64,000 bases of DNA. Source: Chitinivibrionales bacterium. Lineage in GTDB: Bacteria > Fibrobacterota > Chitinivibrionia > Chitinivibrionales > WJKA01. Below are positions 35,447 through 44,866 of the stretch, one piece after another (position 1 is the stretch's first letter; every line of letters starts with the position of its first letter). The position numbers and the translations under genes are program-made. The stretch covers positions 1 to 64,000 of the forward strand of contig WJLW01000117.1 of NCBI GenBank assembly GCA_014728295.1. The letters are read 5' to 3'. The notes under the pieces were generated by a model. It was given only the letters and a program-made list of their open reading frames with translations, was not told the DNA's origin and searched no databases.

Positions 35447-36574
35447 TTAAGGTGCTGCAGTATCTACAGGAGGGAGCTCTGCAGATGGTACTACAACATA
35501 ACCCGACGGATTCAAAGCAGCAAGACGAGCACGTTCTTTGGACAAATGAAGCGGCAGGTTGGAACGCCGTGCCGGAAATCCCGCCCCTTCGAGTTTTTGC
35601 CGGGCCAGGTCGAGCAGGAGCGCGTCGTCCTCGAGATCTTCTACAGCGATCAGCGTATCGGGTGCAATACCCTTTTTGTGGTAAATTGCCGCACTGCTGT
35701 CGCTGAGATAGCGGCGAAATCTCAAACTGCTGACGCTCAATATGTATCCACCCGGTCGCTGGATGTGTATCTGACCTATGCCCTTGCCGAACGTAGGCTG
35801 TCCCATGCTGAACGTTTTAGCTCCATGCGCGTCGATCAATGCCGCAGCCATGATTTCGGCCGCGCTGGCGCTGTTTGCGTTGAACAACAGTACGACATTC
35901 TTATTTTGCCAACTGCTGGTCCCGGTCTGGTTTGCCCGCCAGATTTCCCAGGGAATGGTTGCTGTATCTTTTGTTGAAGAATTATAGGTTTTGTAGGTTG
36001 CCTGCAGATAGGCCCCCTGGGGTTCAATAAACAGATCGACAACCGAAGTACAAACCTCAATGAGACCGCCGGGATTGGAGCGTAAATCCAGAATAATATT
36101 TTCAGGTATAGCCTGCTGCTGCGCAATGGCAACCAGTTCCCCGGCCGTTGAGTACACCTCGCCATCAAAGGTTTGAAAAAGATCAAATCCCTTGATATAG
36201 ACATACAGGGTCCGGTTGCTGAGCAGCTTTGTTTCGACCGTGGCAAAATTCTGTTGACTTCCCGTAATCAAGGCATTGTCGGTGAGGTAGATCCCGGGGC
36301 TATAGAAGTAATCGGTATAAAATACCGAATCGTTGTAGAGCGTGTCATTGATGCTGTGAGCAAGCTGACGCGGCGTGTCGAAGAGCAGCGGATTATCGGG
36401 CACGGCGTCCTTGCCCGGCGCAGGAATGCTGTAGATTTTCAGATACTGCCAGACAATCTCCAATTCGAGAATGTCCTTATCGGTGGTAGCGATATCGGTG
36501 CACCCGGCTAACAACAATCCACCTATGCACGAGATAAGTGCGCGATTGGTCTGATGGTAGATTCGCTTGATTAT
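35447..36574 (-). CDS. S41-family protease lipoprotein, start codon missing or non-canonical
   Basis: C-terminal processing-peptidase-like serine protease. ILDLRSNPGGL leads into the S41 domain, with the catalytic Ser in SASAAE and Lys in FGKG. An N-terminal lipoprotein signal with lipobox LLLAGC is encoded, but no ATG, GTG or TTG lies in that frame before it; the reading begins after a stop at an ATA (36574) preceded by AAAGGAG. An ATG at 36581 is in another frame, so either AUA starts translation or one base is extra near 36575. The gene runs behind rpe. Confidence 0.75.
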   Translation of the reverse strand: MIKRIYHQTNRALISCIGGLLLAGCTDIATTDKDILELEIVWQYLKIYSIPAPGKDAVPDNPLLFDTPRQLAHSINDTLYNDSVFYTDYFYSPGIYLTDNALITGSQQNFATVETKLLSNRTLYVYIKGFDLFQTFDGEVYSTAGELVAIAQQQAIPENIILDLRSNPGGLIEVCTSVVDLFIEPQGAYLQATYKTYNSSTKDTATIPWEIWRANQTGTSSWQNKNVVLLFNANSASAAEIMAAALIDAHGAKTFSMGQPTFGKGIGQIHIQRPGGYILSVSSLRFRRYLSDSSAAIYHKKGIAPDTLIAVEDLEDDALLLDLARQKLEGAGFPARRSNLPLHLSKERARLAALNPSGYVVVPSAELPPVDTAAP

Positions 36575-36612
36575 TGCTCATCTCCTTTGTGTGATCGGAT
36601 CGCCTCAGCCGG

Positions 36613-37308
36613 TCAGCTTACCTGCGAAGATTTCTGCAAACCACGTTGAGCTGCGGCGCGCACATTTGCGATGCGCTCGCGATAATTTTCGCCGCCAAAA
36701 ACATAGCTTCCCGCTACAAATACGGTTGCCCCGTTGGCTGCGCAGACTTCCGGCGTCTCTGCATTAATTCCGCCGTCAACCTGGATTTCAACCGAATGCG
36801 CAAGCTTTTTTGCGGCTTCTGCAACAGCTTTCATCTTTGCGGTTGTATCGGCAATGAATTTCTGTCCGCCAAATCCGGCAAATACCGTCATGATCAGCAC
36901 CTGATCGATGCGATCCAGAAACGGCATAAACAGCTCAACCGGTTTGTCGGGATTAACGGCAATGGCAGACTTGACATTGCAGGAACGGATTTCATCAAGC
37001 AAAGCCGCGGGATCATCCACCGCCTCGGCATGAAAGGAGAGCACATCTGCGCCCGCGTCGCTGTAGTTTGCAATATAATCGGCAGGATTGCTGATCATCA
37101 GGTGCACATCAAGCGGGATGTTAACGCACTTTTTGACGGTTTCCACAACCATCGGCCCGAATGTCAGGTTGGGCACAAAGTGCCCGTCCATAACATCACA
37201 ATGAATCCGGTCGGCGCCGGCATCCTCAACGCGTTTTACTTCGTCTTCCAGCCTGCGGAAATCCGCCGAAAGGATCGAGGGGCATACCTGTATGCTGTTG
37301 CCAAGCAT
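36613..37308 (-). CDS. rpe: Ribulose-phosphate 3-epimerase
   Basis: Interconverts ribulose 5-phosphate and xylulose 5-phosphate in the pentose phosphate pathway. The TIM-barrel signature is clear: ICPSILSAD-like start, HCDVMDGHFVPN with the metal ligands, VHLMI, and VDGGI near the end. 231 residues is normal. It follows the acyl-CoA dehydrogenase by 11 bases. Confidence 0.96.
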   Translation of the reverse strand: MLGNSIQVCPSILSADFRRLEDEVKRVEDAGADRIHCDVMDGHFVPNLTFGPMVVETVKKCVNIPLDVHLMISNPADYIANYSDAGADVLSFHAEAVDDPAALLDEIRSCNVKSAIAVNPDKPVELFMPFLDRIDQVLIMTVFAGFGGQKFIADTTAKMKAVAEAAKKLAHSVEIQVDGGINAETPEVCAANGATVFVAGSYVFGGENYRERIANVRAAAQRGLQKSSQVS

Positions 37309-37319
37309 GATGGCTCTTT

Positions 37320-38468
37320 CTACGCGGCCTCTTTTATGAGCTGCAGAGCAATTTCGTTACGCTGGATCTGATTGGTGCCTTCGTAAATCTGGGTGATTTT
37401 TGCATCGCGCATTCGCTTTTCCATCGGATACTCGCGCATGTAGCCGTAGCCACCCATGACCTGCACGGCATCAACGGCAACTTTCATGGCTACATCGGAG
37501 CAGAACAGCTTCGACATGGCCGATTCCTTCGAGAAACGCTTCTCCCCGGCATCGATCGTTTTTGCTGTTTGATAAAGCAAGGCACGTGCCGCCTCAATCT
37601 GGGTTGCCATATCCGCCAGCATGTGCTGCACGGCCTGGAATGAGGATATCGATTCGCCGAATTGTACGCGTTCCCGGGAATAGTTGAGCGCGTCGTCAAG
37701 ACAACCGGCCGCAATGCCCAGGGCCTGTGCGCCAACGCCGGGACGGGAATAATTAAGCGTTTTGATGGCAACGATAGAACCCATGCCCTCGCGTGAGAGC
37801 AGATTTTCTACGGGTATTTTGCAATTCTGGAAAACAAGTTCGGTAGTGCTTGAGGCGCGGATACCCATTTTATCCTCGTGCTTGCCGAAACTGAATCCAT
37901 CCGTACCCTTCTCGACAATAAACGCCGAAATCCCCCGGGCTCCTTTTGCAGGATTGGTCTTTGCCAGGACGGTATAGATTTCGGCATTCTCGCCATTGGT
38001 AATCCACTGCTTGGTGCCGTTGAGAATGTAATGATCACCTTCGAGCCTGGCTGTGGATTTCATGCCCAGTGCATCCGAGCCGGCATTGGCCTCCGTCAAG
38101 CCAAATGCAGACAGTTTCTCGCCGGTGGCAATCGGGGTCAGATACTTTTTCTTCTGTTCATCGCTGCCAAAAAGCAGTATAGGAAAGGTTCCCAGGGCTG
38201 TCGCTGCCATCGACAGTGATATACCGCCACAGATTTTGGACAGCTCTTCAACCGCCAGGCACAACTCAAACACCCCGCCTCCGAGGCCACCGTATTCTTC
38301 CGGGATGTAAAGTCCGCATAAATCCGCCTCGGCCAACGCCTTGACGACATCCCAGGGAAATACACCGTCCCGGTCGTATTCTTCACGTACCGGCAGTATC
38401 TTCTTGACCGCTACTTCCCTGGCCGTTTCGATGATCATCTGCTGCTCTTCCGTCAGAAACCAGTTCAT
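37320..38468 (-). CDS. Acyl-CoA dehydrogenase
   Basis: FAD enzyme of fatty-acid or amino-acid catabolism. GLTEANAGSDA and WITNGENAEIY mark the acyl-CoA/FAD pocket. The catalytic base is Glu363 in YEGTNQIQRNEIA, the position used by short-chain enzymes. 382 residues is normal. It starts inside the last 86 bases of rnc. It is embedded in a fatty-acid synthesis cluster, which hints at an anabolic or lipid-remodelling role. Confidence 0.92.
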   Translation of the reverse strand: MNWFLTEEQQMIIETAREVAVKKILPVREEYDRDGVFPWDVVKALAEADLCGLYIPEEYGGLGGGVFELCLAVEELSKICGGISLSMAATALGTFPILLFGSDEQKKKYLTPIATGEKLSAFGLTEANAGSDALGMKSTARLEGDHYILNGTKQWITNGENAEIYTVLAKTNPAKGARGISAFIVEKGTDGFSFGKHEDKMGIRASSTTELVFQNCKIPVENLLSREGMGSIVAIKTLNYSRPGVGAQALGIAAGCLDDALNYSRERVQFGESISSFQAVQHMLADMATQIEAARALLYQTAKTIDAGEKRFSKESAMSKLFCSDVAMKVAVDAVQVMGGYGYMREYPMEKRMRDAKITQIYEGTNQIQRNEIALQLIKEAA

Positions 38469-39261
38469 CGTGCAGTTCTCCTTTGTAGTGTGCTGTGATA
38501 TGTGATTTTGAATATTTTTCTATGGCGCGCTTGGCGGCAATCTGTTGCGCGCGCTTCTTGCTGTGGCCCGAACCTTCTCCCATGGGCACATCGTCAATCA
38601 GAATTTGTACCGTAAAAACTTTGCAATGCTCGGGCCCCGAGGTGGAGAGAACCTTGTACTGAGGAATGCCGAAACCGTCACGCTGCGAAACCTCAAGAAT
38701 TTTGCTTTTATAATTATAGTTGCTTTTTTCCTGTAAAAATTCATCAATGCGTCCGAAGAGGAACCTGACCAGAAACCCCCTGGCAGGATGCAATCCCCCA
38801 TCCAGATAAACGGCGCCGAGTATCGATTCGAACGTATTAGACAGAATTGAGGTTTTGCGCCGCCCACCGGAGTCATCTTCACCATGGCCGAGCAGCAGGT
38901 ATGATCCGAAGCCGATGGTATCGGAAATCTGTGCCAGAATTTTACCGCTGACAATTAGCGATTTAATCTTGGAAAGCTGCCCTTCGGATTTTTGAGGGTA
39001 TTTGAAGTAGAGGTGTTCGGTTATGCAGCAATTCAGCACCGCGTCTCCAAGGAATTCAAGACGTTCATTTGATTTCAGCCCCATTTTATCTTCGGGCGGA
39101 ACTTTGGACTTATGCGTCAGGGCAAGGCTGAGCAGCGACGGATCTCGAAAGTGATAGCCAATAAGGCTTTCGAGGTGAGCACGTTTCTCGACTGCAGATC
39201 GCTTTTTTCCAAAGGAAAATAGAAATGCGAAAAAATCAGACGCTGCTGTGGGAATCCTCAT
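38383..39261 (-). CDS. rnc: Ribonuclease III
   Basis: Dimeric double-strand RNA endonuclease for rRNA and mRNA processing. The catalytic signature ERLEFLGDAVL and the second acidic site FESILGAVYLDGG are present, with a dsRNA-binding domain at the C-terminal side (GHSKKRAQQIAAKRAI). A 40-residue Asp/Gly-rich tail follows, beyond the usual end, and overlaps the next gene. ATG 39261 overlaps the fabF end by 26 bases, and there is no strong ribosome site. Confidence 0.93.
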   Translation of the reverse strand: MRIPTAASDFFAFLFSFGKKRSAVEKRAHLESLIGYHFRDPSLLSLALTHKSKVPPEDKMGLKSNERLEFLGDAVLNCCITEHLYFKYPQKSEGQLSKIKSLIVSGKILAQISDTIGFGSYLLLGHGEDDSGGRRKTSILSNTFESILGAVYLDGGLHPARGFLVRFLFGRIDEFLQEKSNYNYKSKILEVSQRDGFGIPQYKVLSTSGPEHCKVFTVQILIDDVPMGEGSGHSKKRAQQIAAKRAIEKYSKSHITAHYKGELHDELVSDGRAADDHRNGQGSSGQEDTAGT

Positions 39262-40492
39262 ATTTGCCGGCAATCAAAGAGGCATTATGACCACCGAAAC
39301 CGAATGAGTTGCTCAAGACATAATTCAACTGCTTTTCGACGGCAGTATGAGGCGTGTAATTCAAATCACATTCGGGATCGGCATCATCAAGATTTATGGT
39401 TGGTGGAATGATTCCATGGCACAGCGCCTTGATCGAGGCAATAAACTCGATTCCGCCGGATGCGCCCAGAAGATGACCGGTCATTGATTTGGTAGAACTG
39501 ATTGCAACTGAAAATGCATCTTTTCCAAATGCAGCTTTAATTGCTATCGTTTCTGCAATGTCGCCATCCGGGGTTGCCGTGCCATGAGCATTGATATAGT
39601 CGATATCGCCGGGGGCCAGTCCGGAGCGTTCCAGGGCCATGAGCATCGACCGGCGTGCGCCTTCGCCGTCTACACAGGGTGCGGCGATATGATACGCGTC
39701 ACCGGAAGCACCATAGCCGATGATTTCGCCATAAATCGGCGCGCCGCGCTTTTGAGCGTGTTCGAGGGATTCCAGCACAACGATACCCGCTCCTTCGCCC
39801 ATGACAAAGCCATCACGTTTTTTATCAAACGGAGAGCTTGCTTTCTGCGGTATTTTATTACGCGTCGAAACTGCTTTCATGTTACAGAATCCGGCGTATG
39901 CCAGGGGAGTTATCGCTGCTTCGGTACCGCCGGTTACCGCCATGTCCATGATACCGTTTTTAATGTATTCGTATGAATCGCCGATAGCGTGTGCTCCAGA
40001 TGCGCAGGCACTGACAACGGCATAGTTGATGCCTTTCAGGCCGTACTTAATGGATACGCGCCCCGCAGACATATCCGATATCATCATGGGTATGAGAAAA
40101 GGCGAAACGCGGCCGGGGCCGCGCTTTACCAGTTTGGTATGTTCGTTTTCCAGGAAGGCCAGACCGCCAATGCCCGAGCCGATAATGGTAGCACAGCGGT
40201 TCAGATCGACCGAAGCAAGATCCAGGTTTGCGTCTCTGATAGCCTGATCGGCAGCGACGAGTGAGAAGAGGATGCAGCGGTCGGTGCGTTTTGCTTCTTT
40301 GGTTTCCACGTAATTGGTAAAATCAATCTCACCAACTTCTCCGGCAATCTTGCAGGTGTAGTCTGAATCATCAAAGGCAGTCAATTCGCTGATGCCGGAC
40401 ACGCCGTTTATGAGCGAATTCCAGAACGTGTCAATATCATTTCCAACGGGACTGACAACGCCAAGGCCTGTCACCACAACTCTTTGTGACAT
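39236..40492 (-). CDS. fabF: 3-oxoacyl-ACP synthase II
   Basis: Elongating condensing enzyme of type II fatty-acid synthesis. The Cys-His-His triad is Cys163 in SACASG, His in NAHGTATPDGD and His in SMTGHLLGA. 418 residues. The start is ATG 40492; a GTG six bases upstream is also possible. It lies behind acpP but past a terminator, so it is partly independent. Confidence 0.96.
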   Translation of the reverse strand: MSQRVVVTGLGVVSPVGNDIDTFWNSLINGVSGISELTAFDDSDYTCKIAGEVGEIDFTNYVETKEAKRTDRCILFSLVAADQAIRDANLDLASVDLNRCATIIGSGIGGLAFLENEHTKLVKRGPGRVSPFLIPMMISDMSAGRVSIKYGLKGINYAVVSACASGAHAIGDSYEYIKNGIMDMAVTGGTEAAITPLAYAGFCNMKAVSTRNKIPQKASSPFDKKRDGFVMGEGAGIVVLESLEHAQKRGAPIYGEIIGYGASGDAYHIAAPCVDGEGARRSMLMALERSGLAPGDIDYINAHGTATPDGDIAETIAIKAAFGKDAFSVAISSTKSMTGHLLGASGGIEFIASIKALCHGIIPPTINLDDADPECDLNYTPHTAVEKQLNYVLSNSFGFGGHNASLIAGKYEDSHSSV

Positions 40493-40570
40493 GAGCACTC
40501 AACCTTTTCTGTGTAGAGTGATACTCAAAGGTAGCGTAAAAAGGACAACACTCACTACCTGTTGGCGATA

Positions 40571-40612
40571 GTGAATAAAACTTTTGGACGCGCAGGTATC
40601 GGCGTCCAAAAG
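40571..40612 (-). terminator. Rho-independent terminator after acpP
   Basis: A perfect 11-bp stem (40581-40591 with 40602-40612, arms CTTTTGGACGC and its complement) with a ten-base loop, followed on the minus strand by TTTTATT. It starts right after the acpP stop, so acpP can be made in excess over fabF. Confidence 0.85.
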
Positions 40613-40614
40613 GC

Positions 40615-40848
40615 TTACAATTTGCTCTCGAGATAATTCAAAGCATCCTGGACGGTCTTCAGTTTCTCAGCATCTTCATCAGGAATTTCAACATCAAATT
40701 CATCTTCGAATGCCATGATAAGTTCGACCTGATCCAGTGAATCGGCGCCGAGATCATCAACAAAAGAAGCCGTAGCAACAACTTTTTCATCGCTGACACC
40801 AAGCTTTTCTGCAATGATCTGCTTTACCTTTGCTTCTCTTTCACTCAC
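40615..40848 (-). CDS. acpP: Acyl carrier protein
   Basis: 77-residue acidic carrier. The phosphopantetheine attachment site is Ser37 in [10 protein letters not shown]. It carries growing acyl chains between the Fab enzymes and to PlsX. Downstream hairpin suggests strong separate expression. Confidence 0.98.
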   Translation of the reverse strand: MSEREAKVKQIIAEKLGVSDEKVVATASFVDDLGADSLDQVELIMAFEDEFDVEIPDEDAEKLKTVQDALNYLESKL

Positions 40849-40913
40849 GATGAGCTCCTTTCAAGGTATTGATTGGGAGTCGTTAATAGTTAATAAAAAT
40901 GATTATTTCCATC

Positions 40914-41657
40914 TTACATCACAAGTCCGCCGTCAACCGTCAAAACCTGTCCGGTAATGTAACCGGACAGCGACGAACCCAGAAAAACAACGGCATTGGC
41001 CACATCCTGAGGACTGCCGAGAAGACTCATGGGAATCTGGTTAGTCAACCGTTCTTTGTCGCTGTCGGAAAGCTTGTCTGTCATGGCGGTCTGGATAAAT
41101 CCGGGAGCGACCGCGTTCACGTTTATCGCACGACTGGCAAATTCGCGCGCAAGCGTTTTGGTCAGTCCGATAAGGCCGGCTTTGGATGCGGCATAATTCA
41201 CCTGACCGGCGTTACCCATTATGCCGACCACCGAGGCTATATTGATGATTTTTCCGCCACGGGCCTTCATCATCGGGCGCGCAGCCTCTTTGCAGCATAA
41301 ATAGGCGCTTTTTAAATTGACATTGAGAACCGCATCCCAGTGCTCCTCCTTGAGCCGCATTATCAGGCTGTCGCGAGTTATACCGGCATTGTTCACCAGG
41401 ATATCTAGTGTTTCAAATCCGCTGAAGTAAGAAGAAAACATCTCTTTTACCTCGCCCGCGTCACTCACATTCGCACTCAGCGCCAGCGCCTTGGATCCGA
41501 CAGATTCTACATCTGCCGCCGCCGTCTGAGCAGAATCGGGGTCTATATCACATAAAGCGACATGCGCACCCGCTCTGGCAAGACTCAATGCTATTTCTTT
41601 GCCGATACCGCGACCCGCTCCGGTAACCAAAGCATTCTTTCCTGTTAAATCAATCAT
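40914..41657 (-). CDS. fabG: 3-oxoacyl-ACP reductase
   Basis: NADPH-dependent SDR that reduces beta-ketoacyl-ACP. The cofactor motif is TGAGRGIG near residue 12, with NNAGITRD and the catalytic YAASK. 247 residues. It lies between fabD and acpP, in the standard order. Confidence 0.97.
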   Translation of the reverse strand: MIDLTGKNALVTGAGRGIGKEIALSLARAGAHVALCDIDPDSAQTAAADVESVGSKALALSANVSDAGEVKEMFSSYFSGFETLDILVNNAGITRDSLIMRLKEEHWDAVLNVNLKSAYLCCKEAARPMMKARGGKIINIASVVGIMGNAGQVNYAASKAGLIGLTKTLAREFASRAINVNAVAPGFIQTAMTDKLSDSDKERLTNQIPMSLLGSPQDVANAVVFLGSSLSGYITGQVLTVDGGLVM

Positions 41658-41728
41658 AGCACTCTATCCTTTGGAGCCAAAAAAGCGCCACTAGCGCATT
41701 TACGCCGGCAGCTACTTTTCCAAGCTTC

Positions 41729-42646
41729 TCATTGCGATAAAGAATATACGTTTTCGGATGTTGCACACGAAACAACTTTGAGTTCCGGGTTTGTTTTTTT
41801 AACAAGGCCCTGAAGGACATTTCCCGGTCCCACTTCCAAGCACGTCCCGCATTGATTCTCCTGAAGCCGCAGAACAGAATCCACCCAACGCACCGGTGCG
41901 AGCAACTGTTTGATCAGCAGGCCCTTGAGAACCAGGGGATCAATTTCAAGTTGCGCGGTTACATTGGCTATGACAGGACAAAACGGTACTGCAAATTCTG
42001 CAGAATTGACTGCTTCCTTGAAGTCATCGGCAGCCTCCTGCATAAGCGGGGAATGGAAAGCGCCGCTTACCGGCAAGGGGACGGCACGCTTGGCGCCGGA
42101 CTCTTTGCACGCCTCGCAGGCCCGCCGGACAGCCTGGGATTCGCCGGAAATAACGGTCTGGATCGGGCTGTTCTCATTCGCCAGCACGACAACGCCATTG
42201 TCAACTCTCGCCAGTGCTGAAGCAATCGAATCTCTATCCAGTCCGATAATTGCCGCCATAGAGCCGGGATTTCGCGATCCCGCCTGCGACATTAATTCAC
42301 CGCGCCGTGCAACCAGTCGCAATCCGGTTTCAAAATCAAACACCCCTGCGCCATACAGCGCGCTGTACTCTCCGAGCGAATGCCCCATAGTCATCGCAGG
42401 ATTCAGTCCCGCTTCCCGCAAAACATCCACCAGTGCCGCCTCAACAGTGAAAAGTGCCGGTTGGGTATTTTGTGTCGCTTTCAGCTCTTCATCAGGCCCT
42501 TCAAAACAAAGTGACGACAGGTTTTTGTTGAGAGCTTCATTTGCCTGATCGAACCGGCGCTTCGCTGCATCATATTTTTCGTAAAGGTCTGCACCCATGC
42601 CCACCTTTTGTGAGCCCTGCCCGGGGAACATGAACGTATAAGCCAT
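41729..42646 (-). CDS. fabD: Malonyl-CoA-ACP transacylase
   Basis: Loads malonyl groups onto ACP. The nucleophile Ser90 is in GHSLGEYSA, the partner His is in GAFHSPLM, and FPGQGSQKVGM opens the protein. 305 residues is normal. Same direction as fabH. Confidence 0.97.
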   Translation of the reverse strand: MAYTFMFPGQGSQKVGMGADLYEKYDAAKRRFDQANEALNKNLSSLCFEGPDEELKATQNTQPALFTVEAALVDVLREAGLNPAMTMGHSLGEYSALYGAGVFDFETGLRLVARRGELMSQAGSRNPGSMAAIIGLDRDSIASALARVDNGVVVLANENSPIQTVISGESQAVRRACEACKESGAKRAVPLPVSGAFHSPLMQEAADDFKEAVNSAEFAVPFCPVIANVTAQLEIDPLVLKGLLIKQLLAPVRWVDSVLRLQENQCGTCLEVGPGNVLQGLVKKTNPELKVVSCATSENVYSLSQ

Positions 42647-42684
42647 AGCAACTCCGTCACTGCACGTTTACTGGAATCGTGGTT

Positions 42685-43647
42685 TTAAAATCTCACGAGC
42701 GCACTGCCGACAGCCAGACCTCCGCCAAGCGAGGTAAATGCCACCAGTGCTCCCGGAACTATGCGCCCCGTCTCCCAGGCATGCTCCAACGCCAGAGGGA
42801 TAGAGGCTGATGAGGTATTACCGTAATTGACGAGATTGGAAATCACTTTCCGGGTGGGAAAGCTCAAGTTGTCTGCAATTGAATTCAAGATACGCATGTT
42901 TGCCTGGTGAGGAATCAATAAATCCACATCCTCGAGAGTATAGCCAGCCTCCCGCACGACCCTCACGGTTGCCTCAGACATCATACGCACTGCGTGTTTG
43001 AAAACCTCGCTGCCTTTCATTGTCATCCGGCGGTTGTCTCCCCAGGCGGGGAATTGCAGGATGTCGCCCAGCGCACCGTCACTGCTGAGCCACGAACTTA
43101 AAAGGCCCTGTGAATTGTCGGGAGCTGCATCCACGATCACGGCGCCTGCACCATCACCGAATAGAATTGCTGTTGAGCGGTCTTGCCAGTTAAGTGTTTT
43201 TGAGATCACTTCGGCACCGACAAGCAGGATGCGCCGATAGCGGCCATTTCCGATCATGGCGTGTGCTATGGCAAGACCGTATACAAACCCGGCGCACGCC
43301 GCGGAAATGTCGAAGGCGAAGGCGTCACGAATGCCCACGGAATCGGCAATTTTACATGCAGTCGAGGGGAAGAAATAATCGGGGGTAAAAGTGGCGCAAA
43401 TGACCCCGTCGATGAGATCAGGAGTTAGCTTTGCTTTTTCGAGCGCCTTGCGGGCTGCCTGTGAACCTAATTCCCAGGCGGGACGATCCTTGCCGCGCGG
43501 ATAGACGCGCCTTTGTTTGATTCCCGTGCGGGTACTGATCCATTCATCGGAGGTATCCAGAAGCGTTTCCAGGTCTTTATTGGTAAGGATGTGGTCAGGT
43601 ACGCTGGTTCCCACAGAGAGAATCCTTGCGTTGCTACTTTTGCTCAA
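42685..43647 (-). CDS. fabH: 3-oxoacyl-ACP synthase III
   Basis: Initiating condensing enzyme that joins acyl-CoA to malonyl-ACP. Cys118 is in SAACAGF, the His in IPHQANMRI and the Asn in NYGNTSSAS. 320 residues. It follows plsX directly. Confidence 0.97.
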   Translation of the reverse strand: MSKSSNARILSVGTSVPDHILTNKDLETLLDTSDEWISTRTGIKQRRVYPRGKDRPAWELGSQAARKALEKAKLTPDLIDGVICATFTPDYFFPSTACKIADSVGIRDAFAFDISAACAGFVYGLAIAHAMIGNGRYRRILLVGAEVISKTLNWQDRSTAILFGDGAGAVIVDAAPDNSQGLLSSWLSSDGALGDILQFPAWGDNRRMTMKGSEVFKHAVRMMSEATVRVVREAGYTLEDVDLLIPHQANMRILNSIADNLSFPTRKVISNLVNYGNTSSASIPLALEHAWETGRIVPGALVAFTSLGGGLAVGSALVRF

Positions 43648-43680
43648 TATGCCGGTATCCTTTCCACATCAGCAAACATA

Positions 43681-44640
43681 TCACGCACTTTCATTTCCAC
43701 GCGCGATTACCAGGGCTGTCGCCAGTGCATTCGAGATGGCCTTTGGAGATGAACGTCCATGGGCCTTTAAAATAATTCCGTTTATGCCGAGCAGCGGCGC
43801 GGCGCCGTAATTTTCAGCGTTGAGTATTGACAGGTCGGTTTTGAGCATGTCCATGAGTTCGCTTTTGGCGTGCATTACCGATTCAACAAGCAGATGAAAG
43901 CTTTCGCACGCTTTTAATACAATGTTGCCGGTAAATCCGTCGGTGACGATAACATCCGCTTTGCCGGCCAGTATGTCGGATCCTTCGATGTAGCCGATAA
44001 AATTCGGACAGGTCTTCTTAAGCTGTTGCGCGGTATCGGCGAGAACCCTGGTACCTTTATCAGGCTCTTTGCCGACATTTAAAAGTGCTAGCGCCGGGTG
44101 ATCTTTGCGCGTCAGCTTTTTAATATAGGCGCATCCCAGCTTGGCGAATGCCGCAAGTTGCTGCGGTCTGCACGTCAGGTTTGCACCAACATCCAGCAAC
44201 AGGGAAGGTTTTTTGCGGGAAGTGGGCAACAAAGCGGCCAGCGCCGGCCGCGCAATGCCGTCCTGACGGCCCAGAATGAAATTTGCCGCGCCCAGCAGAA
44301 TACCGGTATCGCCCGCACTTACCGATGCGTCGACAAGGCCTTCCTTTTGCAAGGTAATACAGCGCACCATCGAGGAGTCGCGCCGCGTTTTCCAGGCCTG
44401 CGAGGGTGAGTCCGATGCGCAAAGCTCGCCCGGACAATCAACGACAATATATCTGTCGGATATTTCCTGCGCACCCAGACCAAAATCGCGAAGCTGAGAG
44501 CGAATAGACTTCTCGTTGCCGCAGAGGTAGGCAATAAGTTCACCTTTATGGCGGCGGCTAGCCGCGATCGCGCCTTCCAGAATTACCGGAGTTCCGTGAT
44601 CGCCTCCCACGGTATCGATCGCCAGGCGTACAGGACGCAT
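43681..44640 (-). CDS. plsX: Phosphate acyltransferase PlsX
   Basis: Makes acyl-phosphate from acyl-ACP for phospholipid synthesis. AIDTVGGDHGT opens the protein, and DVGAN and GFTGNIVLK are family motifs. About 319 residues from the chosen ATG 44640; TTG 44658 would add six. It sits between rpmF and fabH in the classic yceD-rpmF-plsX-fab order. Confidence 0.95.
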   Translation of the reverse strand: MRPVRLAIDTVGGDHGTPVILEGAIAASRRHKGELIAYLCGNEKSIRSQLRDFGLGAQEISDRYIVVDCPGELCASDSPSQAWKTRRDSSMVRCITLQKEGLVDASVSAGDTGILLGAANFILGRQDGIARPALAALLPTSRKKPSLLLDVGANLTCRPQQLAAFAKLGCAYIKKLTRKDHPALALLNVGKEPDKGTRVLADTAQQLKKTCPNFIGYIEGSDILAGKADVIVTDGFTGNIVLKACESFHLLVESVMHAKSELMDMLKTDLSILNAENYGAAPLLGINGIILKAHGRSSPKAISNALATALVIARGNESA

Positions 44641-44658
44641 ATTCGTTCTCTGATGCAA

Positions 44659-44838
44659 TTAATCTTCGGGTTCGATGACCTCGACCCCGGCGTAGTAGCC
44701 ACAATTCGGACAAACACGATGAGCAACCTTGGGCTGCTTGCAGTGTGAGCAGAGCGACGGATCGGAAGGCTTGAGCGCAAGATGAGAGCGCCGTTTATCC
44801 CGCCGTGCCTGCGAAATGCGCCGCTTGGGTACTGCCAT
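44659..44838 (-). CDS. rpmF: 50S ribosomal protein L32
   Basis: 59 residues. MAVPKRRISQARRDKRRSHL opens it, and the four zinc-ribbon Cys sit in CSHC and CPNC. It lies between yceD and plsX, as in many bacteria. Confidence 0.95.
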   Translation of the reverse strand: MAVPKRRISQARRDKRRSHLALKPSDPSLCSHCKQPKVAHRVCPNCGYYAGVEVIEPED

Positions 44839-44866
44839 AAGAAATCTCCAGTCGTAACAACGTTAT

